DNA of 64,000 nucleotides from Streptomyces uncialis (GTDB lineage Bacteria; Actinomycetota; Actinomycetes; Streptomycetales; Streptomycetaceae). This document shows positions 1 to 8,658 of the stretch, in pieces. The translations under genes and the position numbers were made by a program. Location: NCBI RefSeq assembly GCF_001905345.1, contig NZ_LFBV01000007.1, forward strand, positions 124,001 to 188,000, read 5' to 3'. The first letter of the stretch is position 1, and each line of letters starts with the position of its first letter. A model generated the notes under the pieces. That model worked only from the letters and a program-made list of their open reading frames with translations. It was not told the origin of the DNA and made no database searches.

Positions 1-540
1 AACGCCGATCGCGACGATGATCCCGAGGGCGGGTTCGTACACGACGAGACCGACGCAGACGAGGACGATGGTGAGCACGGCGGCGGCGAAGCGGGACAGC
101 GTCTCGACGAACCACCCGATCTTCTCGACGTCACCGGTGGAGACCGCGACGACTTCTCCGGCCGCCACCCGTCGGGTCAGGGCGGCGCCGAGGAGGGCGG
201 TCTTGCGCGCCAGGAGCTGCTGGACACGGGCCGCGACGGTGATCCAGTTGGTGACCGCGGCACGGTGCACCATGGTGTCGCCGAGAGCGACACAGAGTCC
301 GAGCAGCCCGAGCAGTCCGCCCGCGAGGGCGAGCCGGGTACCCGACCGGTCGACGACGGCCTGTACGGCATAGCCCACCGCGAACGGCAGGCCGGCGATG
401 GCCATGAAGTGGACGAGCCCCCATAGGAGGGCCTTGAGCTGTCCGCCCAGTTGATTGCGACCGAGCCAGAACAGGAACCGCGGGCCCGAGCGGGTGTCGG
501 GCACACCAGGGTCGGCGTACGGGAGGTCTTGGATGCGCAT
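1..540 (-). CDS. ABC transporter transmembrane/ATPase exporter, N-terminal part (cut by window edge)
   Basis: An open frame runs leftward from an ATG at 540 to the window edge without a stop, giving 180 residues. The translation begins MRIQDLPYADPG and then shows hydrophobic segments such as ALLWGLVHFMAIAGLPFAVG and LALAGGLLGLLGLCVALGD. It continues with a cytosolic loop resembling type I exporters (RVQQLLARKTALLGAALTRR, then EVVAVSTGDVEKIGWFVETL). The STGDVEKIG stretch corresponds to the conserved coupling region seen in exporters that fuse membrane and ATPase domains. The nucleotide-binding domain would lie outside the window. Substrate is unknown. The ribosome binding site is weak (GGGA about 8 bases upstream). 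Confidence 0.75.
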   Translation of the reverse strand, partial: MRIQDLPYADPGVPDTRSGPRFLFWLGRNQLGGQLKALLWGLVHFMAIAGLPFAVGYAVQAVVDRSGTRLALAGGLLGLLGLCVALGDTMVHRAAVTNWITVAARVQQLLARKTALLGAALTRRVAAGEVVAVSTGDVEKIGWFVETLSRFAAAVLTIVLVCVGLVVYEPALGIIVAIGV

Positions 541-926
541 GGTGTCCCAGGACTTGGATGGCGGTCGGGGGTGTCGGGGAGAGACGCGTGGCGGTGAAGC
601 CGTCGGCGTACAGAGTGGGGGTACGTAGGGAGCGGACGCCATCGGGGACGACGTCCCGCACGGTGATCGAGGACAGGATCAGGACATGGGTCGGCGCTCA
701 CCCGCGGGCATATGGGGCGCTCACCTGCGGGCAAAGGGGTAGGACATGGCTGAAGACGTGGGCGAGGGCACGGACACCGGATGCGGCTGCCGGTGGGTGC
801 AAACCGTGAAAGCCTCACCTTTCAGCGCCCGTCAGGCAAACGATTTTCCGGATCACGGCAAAGATCGCGCCTGAATGCGTACGGCGGTCCGTCGCACGGT
901 CATCGCGCTGTTCGGCCGATGCGAGC
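541..926. other. Intergenic region between divergent genes
   Basis: No convincing gene is visible in these 386 bases between the leftward exporter and the rightward lipoprotein gene. The stretch must hold both promoters. The one notable element is an 18-base direct repeat with one mismatch (GGCGCTCACCCGCGGGCA at 693-710 and again at 716-733). Confidence 0.5.
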
Positions 927-1694
927 ATGGGGCGCATGCCTGTCGCCGCCCTGACACGCGCCGCGGTCGCCGCGGCGACCTGCGCCGCGCTGCTCGTTCC
1001 CCTGGCCGCCTGCGGATCCACGGGCGTCGAGGCCCGCCCCGACGGGAGACGGACGGTCACCGACGGCGCCACGAGTTCCCCCTCGGCCCGGCCCGGGGCC
1101 CGTCCCAGCAGATTCGACCGTGTCCCCGGCGTCGGTGACCGGACCCACCGGCGTATTCCGTCCGCCGCCCGCCAGGTCGTCGCGGTGTACGGGGACCACG
1201 CCGATTCCGCCGACGCGACGGTCGTGCTGTACACCAAGGACGGGACCGGCTGGCGCAAGGCAAGGAGCTGGCCCGCGCACAACGGACGGAAGGGCTGGAC
1301 CCCCGATCACCGGGAGGACGACAAGCGCAGCCCGGTGGGGGTCTTCTCGCTGTCCGACGCGGGCGGAGTGCTGCCCGACCCCGGGGCGAAACTGCCGTAC
1401 ACGCGGTCGGCGGCGTTCCAGGCGCCCCGCCACTGGGCCGAGCGCTACTGGAACGACTTCGACTACGTCATAGCCATCGACTACAACCGGGTCAGGGGTG
1501 TCCCGCCGAACGATCCGGTACGGCCGCAGGGCGGGTCGAAGGGCGGGAGCATCTGGTTCCACCTGGACCACGGCGGCGGCACATCGGGATGTGTGAGCCT
1601 GTCGCGGTCCGGGATGGAGTATCTGCTGCGCACCCTCGACCCCGAACTGCGACCTGTCGTGGTGATGGGGGACAAGGCGCGACTGCGGACATAG
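927..1694 (+). CDS. L,D-transpeptidase-like (YkuD-fold) lipoprotein
   Basis: The 255-residue product starts with a lipoprotein signal peptide ending in the lipobox LAAC (Cys29), so the mature protein should be anchored outside the membrane. A low-complexity Ser/Pro/Arg linker follows. The C-terminal half carries a YkuD-like L,D-transpeptidase signature: HLDHGGGTSGCVSLS near residues 212-226, with the probable catalytic Cys at about 222. The family cross-links or anchors peptidoglycan stem peptides, or only has the fold; DKRSPVGVFSLSDAGG also fits the fold. ATG at 927 gives the longer signal peptide, and an in-frame ATG at 936 is an alternative. It stands alone, convergent with the next gene. 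Confidence 0.8.
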   Translation: MGRMPVAALTRAAVAAATCAALLVPLAACGSTGVEARPDGRRTVTDGATSSPSARPGARPSRFDRVPGVGDRTHRRIPSAARQVVAVYGDHADSADATVVLYTKDGTGWRKARSWPAHNGRKGWTPDHREDDKRSPVGVFSLSDAGGVLPDPGAKLPYTRSAAFQAPRHWAERYWNDFDYVIAIDYNRVRGVPPNDPVRPQGGSKGGSIWFHLDHGGGTSGCVSLSRSGMEYLLRTLDPELRPVVVMGDKARLRT

Positions 1695-1707
1695 CCGCGG
1701 TTCCCCT

Positions 1708-1739
1708 GGCCGCTTCGCCCTTCCGTTCCGGAGGCGGCC
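1708..1739. terminator. Candidate hairpin between convergent genes
   Basis: A 9-base stem (GGCCGCTTC pairing with GAGGCGGCC, one mismatch) with a 14-base loop lies in the 87-base gap between convergent genes. Position and pairing fit a transcription terminator. It lacks a T-tract, as is common in this group. Confidence 0.35.
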
Positions 1740-1781
1740 GCAGACGCGCACCGCCCCCGGCTGTACGGAACGAGAGACCGC

Positions 1782-4718
1782 TCACGAACCTTCCGGACGT
1801 GTGGCGCGCTCCAGCTCCAGCAGGACCGAGTAGTAGCTGCGGCCCGTCGCATGGTCCATGCCGACCTCGCACATCCGGTTCGCCGACAGATGGGCGTCGA
1901 AGTGACGGGAGGTCACGGCCGCGGCCTCCTTGCGGGTCGCGGACTCCGTGAGCTCCTTGTGCAGCATCCCGCGGTCGCCCGCGAAGGCGCAGCACCCGGC
2001 GTCGTCCGGCACCACCACCTCGTCGGCGCACACCTCCGCGACCGCGCGGAGCTGCTCCTCGTCACCGAGGTGACGCATGGAGCAGGTGGGATGCAGCACC
2101 GCGGAGTCGATGGTCCGGTGGACGGTGAGCCCCGGCAGAAGTTCCTCGGCCGCCCAGACGATGGAGTCGACGACGGTCAGTTCCTGGTGCAGCCGCTTGT
2201 TCTCCGGGGTGAGATAGGGGACGACCTCGTGGGCGATGCCGAGCGTGCAGGAGGACGCGTCCACCACCAGCGGGAGCCTGCCGCCGTTCGTCCAGGCCCA
2301 GGCCGCCTCCACGATCCTGTTGGCCATGACCGCGTTCCCGGAGTCGTAGCCCTTGGAGTGCCAGATGGTGGCGCAGCACGTCCCGGACACATCGTCAGGG
2401 ATCCATACCGGCTTCCCGGCGCGGGCGGACACCGCCACCACGGCCTCCGGCAGCGACGGCCCCTCCCGGCCCTCGGGGCCGCCGAAGATGCGGTTGACGC
2501 AGGCCGGGTAGTAGACGGCGGTGGCGTCCGCGCGCGCGGTGCGGGGCAGTCCGCGCGGTGCCGCGCCGGGCACTACGGGCAGCCACTCCGGTACGAGGTC
2601 GGGTCGTACCGCCTTGCGTGCCGTGCGGGTGACAGCTGTCAGCAGCCGGTCGCTGACGCGGTCCGCGGCGGCCACGGCGAGTCGGGCCGACGCCTCGACG
2701 GCTTTGAAGTTCTTGGCGGTGAAGGCGGCGACCCGCTCCTCGCGCGGGGAGTGCCGGGCGTGCCGGAAGTCCTTCATCATCGCCCCGGTGTCGATGCCCA
2801 CCGGGCAGGCCAGCTTGCACGTCGAGTCACCGGCGCAGGTGTCGACGGCGTCGTAGCCGTAGGCGTCGAGCAGCTCTTCCTCGACGTCGGAACCGGCGGG
2901 CTGTCGCATCATCTCGCGCCGCAGCACGATCCGCTGACGGGGTGTGGTGGTGACGTCCTGGCTGGGACAGGTGGGTTCGCAGAAGCCGCACTCGATGCAC
3001 GGATCGGCGATCAGTTCGATCCGGGGGATCGTCTTGAGGCCCCGCAGGTGGGCCCGGGGGTCCCGGTCCAGGACGATACGGGGGGCGAGGACACCGTCCG
3101 GGTCGATGAGTTCCTTGATCCGCCACATCAGTGCCGTCGCGGTGGGGCCCCACTCCAGCTCCAGGAAGGGCGCGATATTGCGTCCGGTGGCGTGCTCGGC
3201 CTTGAGCGAGCCGTCGAAGCGTTCGACCGTCAGTCGGCAGAACTCGTCCATGAACGCGGCGTACCGGTCGACGTCCTCGGGTCTGCCCGCGTCGAAGGCG
3301 AGCAGGAAGTGGAGATTGCCGTGGGCCGCGTGGCCGGCGACCGCGGCGTCGAAGCCGTGCCGGGTCTGGAGCTCGATCAGCGCCTCGCACGCGTCCGCGA
3401 GCCGCGACGGCGGAACGGCGAAGTCCTCAGTGATCAGCGTCGTGCCGGAGGGCCGTGAGCCGCCGACGGCGGTGACGAACGCCTTGCGGGCCTTCCAGTA
3501 GCCGCTGATCGTCCTCGTGTCCCGGGTGAAGGCGTTGGTCACCGAGGCAACCGGTGCGACGAGGTCCAGCCGCGACATGGAGGCCTGTGCGGCCTCCTCG
3601 TACGCTTCCTGTCCCGCGAGGTCCGCGGCGCGGAACTCCACCAGCAGCGCGGCCGTCGACCGCGGCAGGTCGGCCCAGTCCGACGGGACCCCCTGCACAC
3701 TGACCGAGGCCCGGAGCGTGTTGCCGTCCATCAGCTCCACGGCGAGGGCTCCGGCCGCGTTGAACACCGGCACGGCCGCGGCCGCCGCGGTGAGGGAGGG
3801 GAAGAAGAGCAGGGCGGTGGTGATCCGCCGGTCCAGGGGGAGGGTGTCGAAGACGATGTCGGAGATGAATCCGAACGTGCCCTCGGAACCCACCATGAGG
3901 CCCCTCATGATCTGCACGGGGGTCGCTCCGTCGAGGAACGCGTCGAGACGGTAGCCGTTGGTGTTCTTGATCTCGTACTTCGCCCTGATCCGGGCGACCA
4001 GCTCCGGGTCGGCCTCGATCTCCGCCTTGAGGGCCAGCAGCCCCTCGCACAGGGCGGGTTCCGCGTGGGCGAGCGCGGCGTCGGCCCCGGGGTCGGCGGT
4101 GTCGACCACGGTGCCGGACGGCAGGACGAAGGTGAGGGAGGCGACCGTGCGGTAGGAGTTGCGGGTGGTGCCCGCGGTCATTCCGGACGCGTTGTTGGCG
4201 ACGACGCCCCCGACGGTGCAGGCGATCGCGCTCGCCGGGTCGGGGCCGAGCACTCTTCCGTGGCGGGCGAGGGCCGCGTTGACGCGGACGACCGTCGTCC
4301 CGGGGCCGACCCGGACCCGCGCGCCCTCGTCCAGCACCTGCACGCCCGCCCAGTGCTGACGGACGTCGACGAGGATGTCCTCGCCCTGGGCCTGACCGTT
4401 CAGCGAGGTGCCCGCCGCCCGGAACACGACCTCACGGCCCTTGCCGCGCGCGTACGACAGCACGGCGGAGATGTCGTCGAGATCCTCGGCGACGACCACG
4501 ACCTGCGGCATGAAGCGGTAGGGGCTGGCGTCCGACGCGTAGCGGACCAGGTCGGAGACCCCTGTCAGGACCTTGTCCTCGCCGAGCAGGGCCACGAGGT
4601 CACCGCGCAGCGGCTCCGGAGTGCCCGGGGAGCGATCGTCCCGTACCCGGTCCGGTGCCGGGGCCGCGGGGCGTGACGTGGGGCGAAGGATGTCCGGATC
4701 AGGCTCCAACAGGGGCAT
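1782..4718 (-). CDS. FAD-linked D-2-hydroxyacid (D-lactate type) dehydrogenase with C-terminal Fe-S and CCG domains
   Basis: The 978-residue protein fuses an FAD-binding (PCMH/VAO-type) oxidase to a ferredoxin-like and cysteine-rich reductase part. The FAD region includes VVFRAAGTSLNGQAQG and CTVGGVVANNASGM. Two 4Fe-4S motifs follow, CIECGFCEPTCPSQ and CAGDSTCKLACPVG. C-terminal Cys-rich (CCG) segments are HPTCSMRHLG and GCCAFAGDRGM. The layout matches FAD/Fe-S D-lactate or D-2-hydroxyglutarate dehydrogenases that pass electrons to quinone or another carrier; the exact substrate cannot be read. ATG at 4718 is chosen because GAGGAGG stands 6 bases upstream. A longer in-frame start at 4754 has no such site. 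It is transcribed away from the MarR gene's 3' end. Confidence 0.85.
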   Translation of the reverse strand: MPLLEPDPDILRPTSRPAAPAPDRVRDDRSPGTPEPLRGDLVALLGEDKVLTGVSDLVRYASDASPYRFMPQVVVVAEDLDDISAVLSYARGKGREVVFRAAGTSLNGQAQGEDILVDVRQHWAGVQVLDEGARVRVGPGTTVVRVNAALARHGRVLGPDPASAIACTVGGVVANNASGMTAGTTRNSYRTVASLTFVLPSGTVVDTADPGADAALAHAEPALCEGLLALKAEIEADPELVARIRAKYEIKNTNGYRLDAFLDGATPVQIMRGLMVGSEGTFGFISDIVFDTLPLDRRITTALLFFPSLTAAAAAVPVFNAAGALAVELMDGNTLRASVSVQGVPSDWADLPRSTAALLVEFRAADLAGQEAYEEAAQASMSRLDLVAPVASVTNAFTRDTRTISGYWKARKAFVTAVGGSRPSGTTLITEDFAVPPSRLADACEALIELQTRHGFDAAVAGHAAHGNLHFLLAFDAGRPEDVDRYAAFMDEFCRLTVERFDGSLKAEHATGRNIAPFLELEWGPTATALMWRIKELIDPDGVLAPRIVLDRDPRAHLRGLKTIPRIELIADPCIECGFCEPTCPSQDVTTTPRQRIVLRREMMRQPAGSDVEEELLDAYGYDAVDTCAGDSTCKLACPVGIDTGAMMKDFRHARHSPREERVAAFTAKNFKAVEASARLAVAAADRVSDRLLTAVTRTARKAVRPDLVPEWLPVVPGAAPRGLPRTARADATAVYYPACVNRIFGGPEGREGPSLPEAVVAVSARAGKPVWIPDDVSGTCCATIWHSKGYDSGNAVMANRIVEAAWAWTNGGRLPLVVDASSCTLGIAHEVVPYLTPENKRLHQELTVVDSIVWAAEELLPGLTVHRTIDSAVLHPTCSMRHLGDEEQLRAVAEVCADEVVVPDDAGCCAFAGDRGMLHKELTESATRKEAAAVTSRHFDAHLSANRMCEVGMDHATGRSYYSVLLELERATRPEGS

Positions 4719-5033
4719 TGTTCCTCCTCGTTCCTTGTGCTCGCTTGTGCCCACTCGAACACACGGCTACGGGGCGTCGCGCACCGGGGCCGTCTTCATG
4801 ATCGCCGCGGCCCGTCCGTGATCGCTTCAGACCCTCGCCCTCCGCACTCGGACCCCGCGCGCACCCTTGCCCGGCCCGCCGCGCACCCCTGCCCGGCCTC
4901 GTGCCGATCCATGCCTTGGCCTTGCCGCCCGGGTGGTCGGGCCGTGCTCCGGACGCCTCGGAGCGGGCCCCGCAGGTGGCTGGGAGGGGCTGGGCATGGG
5001 ATGGGGGGAGACGGTCAGGCGGGCGCCGTGCGG
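4719..5033. other. Intergenic region upstream of the dehydrogenase
   Basis: These 315 bases separate the MarR gene from the dehydrogenase, both leftward. The strong Shine-Dalgarno at 4722-4730 belongs to the dehydrogenase. No open frame with recognisable protein content and no clear operator is seen. Confidence 0.5.
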
Positions 5034-5573
5034 TCAGGCGCAGCCCTCCGGATGCTCGGCGGGAGCGGGTGTACTGCTGGGGGACCCGGCGTCCTCGGGG
5101 GGCCGGGCGTACTCGTCCCGGGCGGTCGGCCTGGTGGCGTCCATGCCGTCGACCAGTGTCGAGAGCAGCCCGCCGAGGGTCTCGCGCTGCTCGGGGCCGA
5201 GCGGGGCGAGGATGTCGTCGGCCGCGGAGCGGCGGGCGCGGCGCAGCTCCTCCAGGGTCCGCCATCCGGCGTCGGTCATCTCGATACGGATCACCCGCCG
5301 GTTCGTCGGGTCGGGCGCCCGGCGGACCCGGCCGCCCGCCTCCAGCCCGTCGACCAGGGTCGTCACGGCCCGGGGCACGACCTCCAGGCGCTCGGCGAGA
5401 TCGGCCATCCGGGGCGGTGAGGCGTACAGCGCCAGGGTCCTCAGCAGGCGCGACTGCGCGGGAGTGATCCCGACCCCGTTGGCCTCCATGTGCCGCTTCT
5501 GGATGCGGTGTACGCGACGGGTCAGCCGCAGCAACTGCTCGGCGAGGATGCCGTCGGCGTCCGGGGTGTTCAT
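5034..5573 (-). CDS. MarR-family transcriptional regulator
   Basis: The 179-residue product has the MarR winged-helix layout. An N-terminal helical dimer region (LLRLTRRVHRIQKRHM) is followed by the helix-turn-helix MADLAERLEVVPRAVTTLVD. The wing carries the family-typical RRAPDPTNRRVIRIEMTDAG (D-x-R-x3-V-x-I/L-T), then a C-terminal helix. The last 25 residues are Pro/Ser/Ala-rich tail. The gene is divergent from an ABC exporter with an inverted repeat in the 177-base gap. It therefore probably represses the exporter and itself in response to a small molecule; that role is inferred from arrangement only. Confidence 0.88.
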   Translation of the reverse strand: MNTPDADGILAEQLLRLTRRVHRIQKRHMEANGVGITPAQSRLLRTLALYASPPRMADLAERLEVVPRAVTTLVDGLEAGGRVRRAPDPTNRRVIRIEMTDAGWRTLEELRRARRSAADDILAPLGPEQRETLGGLLSTLVDGMDATRPTARDEYARPPEDAGSPSSTPAPAEHPEGCA

Positions 5574-5593
5574 ATCGGGAACAATACCAGGGC

Positions 5594-5628
5594 ATAATTC
5601 ATTGTGAGTGTAGGTAACTATGAACTAT
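5594..5628. promoter_or_regulatory. Candidate MarR operator
   Basis: An imperfect inverted repeat lies between the divergent regulator and exporter: ATAATTCAT at 5594-5602 and ATGAACTAT at 5620-5628 (8 of 9 pair) around a 17-base spacer. The right arm lies within a tandem AACTATG repeat (5616-5629). The AT-rich composition stands out sharply from the surrounding GC-rich DNA, as expected for a promoter/operator. Confidence 0.5.
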
Positions 5629-5750
5629 GCTCGCCTGAGCGGGTCCGCTGTGGTGACCGCTCGGGTGCGGCGCGTACCGCGCCTGACCGTCGACGACCAC
5701 CCGTCGAGCACCGTCCGACCCGCCTCGAAGTCCGCTCCCGTAGGAGGCTC

Positions 5751-7550
5751 ATGCCCGCCGACACGATCCCCAGGACGCCGCCCGGCCCTGACCCCGGACA
5801 GCCGCGCCAGCTGCGCCGTATCGTCCGGCTCTTCCGCCCCTACAGCGGCAAGCTCGCGGTCGTCGGGCTGCTGGTGTGCGCGGCCTCCCTGGTGTCGGTG
5901 GTCACCCCGTTCCTGCTGAAGGCCGCTCTCGACACCGCGATCCCCCAGGGGCGCACGGGGCTGCTGACCCTGCTCGCGCTCGGCATGATCCTCAGCGCTG
6001 TCGTGGTCAGCGCCTTCGGAGTGCTCCAGACCCTGATCTCCACCACCGTCGGTCAGCGGGTGATGCACGATCTGCGCACAGCCGTGTACGCGCGCCTCCA
6101 GGGCATGTCCCTGGCGTTCTTCACCCGCACCCGGACCGGCGAGGTCCAGTCCCGGATCGCCAACGACATCGGAGGGATGCAGGCGACCGTCACCTCGACG
6201 GCGACGTCCCTCGTGTCCAATCTGACCAGCGTCATCGCCACCTTCGTCGCCATGCTCGCGCTGGACTGGCGGCTCACCGTGGTCTCCCTGCTCCTGCTGC
6301 CCGTCTTCGTCTGGATCAGCCGCCGGGTCGGGCGTGAGCGCAAACGGATCGCCACCCAGCGGCAGAAGCAGATGGCCGTGATGGCCGCCACCGTCACCGA
6401 GTCCCTGTCCGTCAGCGGCATCCTCCTGGGCCGCACCATGGGCCGCACCGACTCCCTCACCAAGAGCTTCGCCCGGGAGTCCGAAGGGCTCGTCGATCTT
6501 GAGGTGCGGTCCAACATGGCGGGCCGCTGGCGGATGTCCGTCATCACCATGGTCATGTCCGCCATGCCCGCGGTCCTGTACTGGACGGCGGGCATGGCCG
6601 CCGCGGGCGGCGGTCCCGCGGTCTCCATCGGCACGCTCGTCGCCTTCGTCTCGCTCCAGCAGGGGCTGTTCCGGCCGACCGTCGGTCTGCTGTCGACGGG
6701 GGTCGACATCCAGACCTCGCTCGCCCTGTTCCAGCGGATCTTCGAGTACCTCGACCTGCCCGCCGACATCACCGAGGCGGCCGACCCCGTGCGCCTGGAC
6801 CGGGTCAAGGGCGAGGTGGCCTTCGAGGGGGTGGAGTTCCTGTACGACGACCCGAGCGGCGCCGTGCTCGACGGCATCGACATCAGGGTTCCCGCCGGGG
6901 GGAGCCTCGCCGTCGTCGGTGCGACCGGAGCGGGGAAGTCCACACTCGGTCACCTGGTGCCTCGGCTGTACGACGTGACGGGCGGCCGCGTCACCATCGA
7001 CGGTGTCGATGTACGGGAACTCGCCTTCGACACCCTCGCGCGGGCCGTCGGCGTGGTCTCCCAGGAGACCTATCTGTTCCACGCGTCGGTCGCGGAGAAT
7101 CTGCGGTTCGCCAAGCCGGACGCCACGGACGCCGAGCTCGTGGCCGCCACCCGCGCGGCGCAGATCCACGAGCACATCGCGGCCCTGCCCGACGGCTACG
7201 ACACCGTCGTCGGGGAGCGCGGGTACCGGTTCTCCGGAGGGGAGAAGCAGCGGCTCGCCATCGCGCGCACCATCCTGCGCGACCCTCCGGTGCTGGTCCT
7301 GGACGAGGCGACCAGCGCCCTCGACACCCGGACCGAGGGGGCGGTGCAGCAAGCGCTCGACGCGCTGTCCGCCGATCGCACCACCATCACCATCGCCCAC
7401 CGGCTCTCCACCGTCCGCGACGCCGATCAGATCCTTGTCCTGGAAGCGGGTCGGGTGGCCGAGCTGGGCACGCACGACGAACTGCTCGAACGGGACGGGC
7501 GTTACGCCGCCCTGGTGCACCGGGACGCCGTATTGGAGCCGACAAGATGA
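5751..7550 (+). CDS. ABC exporter, fused membrane and ATPase domains
   Basis: The 599-residue protein has a six-helix type I exporter membrane domain (residues about 20-320) joined to an ATPase domain. ATPase motifs are all present: Walker A VVGATGAGKST, Q-loop VVSQETYLF, signature FSGGEKQRLAIARTI, Walker B VLVLDEATSALD and switch histidine ITIAHRLS. A half-transporter of this kind works as a dimer. ATG at 5751 is preferred because GTAGGAGG sits 5-12 bases upstream; the frame remains open to 5604 but that part looks non-coding. It is divergent from the MarR gene, suggesting drug or toxic-metabolite efflux under MarR control. The substrate is not readable. Confidence 0.88.
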   Translation: MPADTIPRTPPGPDPGQPRQLRRIVRLFRPYSGKLAVVGLLVCAASLVSVVTPFLLKAALDTAIPQGRTGLLTLLALGMILSAVVVSAFGVLQTLISTTVGQRVMHDLRTAVYARLQGMSLAFFTRTRTGEVQSRIANDIGGMQATVTSTATSLVSNLTSVIATFVAMLALDWRLTVVSLLLLPVFVWISRRVGRERKRIATQRQKQMAVMAATVTESLSVSGILLGRTMGRTDSLTKSFARESEGLVDLEVRSNMAGRWRMSVITMVMSAMPAVLYWTAGMAAAGGGPAVSIGTLVAFVSLQQGLFRPTVGLLSTGVDIQTSLALFQRIFEYLDLPADITEAADPVRLDRVKGEVAFEGVEFLYDDPSGAVLDGIDIRVPAGGSLAVVGATGAGKSTLGHLVPRLYDVTGGRVTIDGVDVRELAFDTLARAVGVVSQETYLFHASVAENLRFAKPDATDAELVAATRAAQIHEHIAALPDGYDTVVGERGYRFSGGEKQRLAIARTILRDPPVLVLDEATSALDTRTEGAVQQALDALSADRTTITIAHRLSTVRDADQILVLEAGRVAELGTHDELLERDGRYAALVHRDAVLEPTR

Positions 7551-7593
7551 AGATATGCCAGGATTACCGTAGATGTCGGGTTAGCGTGCCCTC

Positions 7594-8448
7594 ATGCAGA
7601 CCAAGACTCCGGGTCGGAGCCCGATCAGGCTGACGCGCCGGGGCCGGATCGCCCTCGTCACGACCGGCGCGGTCGTCGTGGGCGCGGCCGTCGCCGTACC
7701 GCTGATGTTCTCGGACGAGAAGCCCGAGGAGCCCGCGTCCTTGACCGTCCCCGAGGGCTGGCGCGCCGGCCAGGTCTACTCGGCCGTCGACAAGGCGCTC
7801 GCCCTGCCCGCCGGGACGACCAAGAAGTCCGTGCCCAAGGCGCGGCTCAAGCTGCCCGCCGACGCACAGGGCAACCCCGAGGGATATCTGTTCCCGGCGA
7901 CGTATCCGATCACCGACAAGTCGACGCCCGCATCCGTGCTGTCGTTCATGGTGAACACGGCGAACAAGCGGTTCGCCACCGCGCCGGTCGCGGCGGGTGC
8001 CAACGCGGACACCCGGAACCTGTACCAGACCGTCACGATCGCGAGCATCGTCCAGGCCGAGGCCGACAACAAGGCCGACATGGGCAAGGTGGCCCGCGTC
8101 ATCCACAACCGCCTCGCCCAGGGCATGCCGTTGCAGATGGACTCCACGATCAACTACGCGCTGAACCGCAGCACGCTGAACACCAGTCAGAGCGACACAC
8201 AGCTGGACAGCCCCTACAACACATACTCCCGGATGGGCCTGCCGCCCACTCCGATCGCCGGGCCCGGTGACGACGCCATGCGCGCGGCGACGCGTCCGAC
8301 AGCGGGGGAGTGGCTGTACTTCGTGACCGTGAAGCCGGGCGACACCCGGTTCACCGCGCAGTACGAAGAGCATCAACGCAATGTCGACGAGTTCAACCAG
8401 AACAACCGCTCCGGTTCACCGACGCCCAGCGGTTCGCCCGCCGGGTGA
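7594..8448 (+). CDS. MltG/YceG-like endolytic transglycosylase
   Basis: The 284-residue product has one N-terminal membrane segment (LVTTGAVVVGAAVAVPLMF) and a periplasm-like extracellular domain. That domain carries YceG/MltG family signatures: EGYLFPATYPIT, TIASIVQAEA with the catalytic Glu, VIHNRLAQGMPLQMDSTINY and SPYNTYSRMGLPPTPIAGPG. MltG cleaves nascent glycan strands and influences strand length. This copy is shorter than the housekeeping proteins and lacks most of the N-terminal LysM-like part, so it looks like an accessory paralogue. The C-terminus is a Ser/Pro/Gly tail. It starts 43 bases after the exporter. Confidence 0.82.
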   Translation: MQTKTPGRSPIRLTRRGRIALVTTGAVVVGAAVAVPLMFSDEKPEEPASLTVPEGWRAGQVYSAVDKALALPAGTTKKSVPKARLKLPADAQGNPEGYLFPATYPITDKSTPASVLSFMVNTANKRFATAPVAAGANADTRNLYQTVTIASIVQAEADNKADMGKVARVIHNRLAQGMPLQMDSTINYALNRSTLNTSQSDTQLDSPYNTYSRMGLPPTPIAGPGDDAMRAATRPTAGEWLYFVTVKPGDTRFTAQYEEHQRNVDEFNQNNRSGSPTPSGSPAG

Positions 8449-8658
8449 TCGCGTGCGGTCGGGCCGGTGTGGCCGGTCCGGCGTCGGCCCGGCACCCGCT
8501 CACGCGCTCCGCGCCGCCCGGCCTGATCCACTCGGGCCTGATTCGCTCCGGCCCGGAGGGTCATCGACTCCGGCGTGCGAGGGCCCGAATCCCCACGGCC
8601 CCGCTTGCCCAGGTCCGGTGGTGCCGCCCTCCGTGCTCCGCCGCCCGTTCTTCGTGGA

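Noticed and set aside
5625..7520. Antisense open frame (631 codons) opposite the ABC exporter
   Set aside because: Mirror frame of the exporter with typical His/Gly/Asp-rich composition and no motif.
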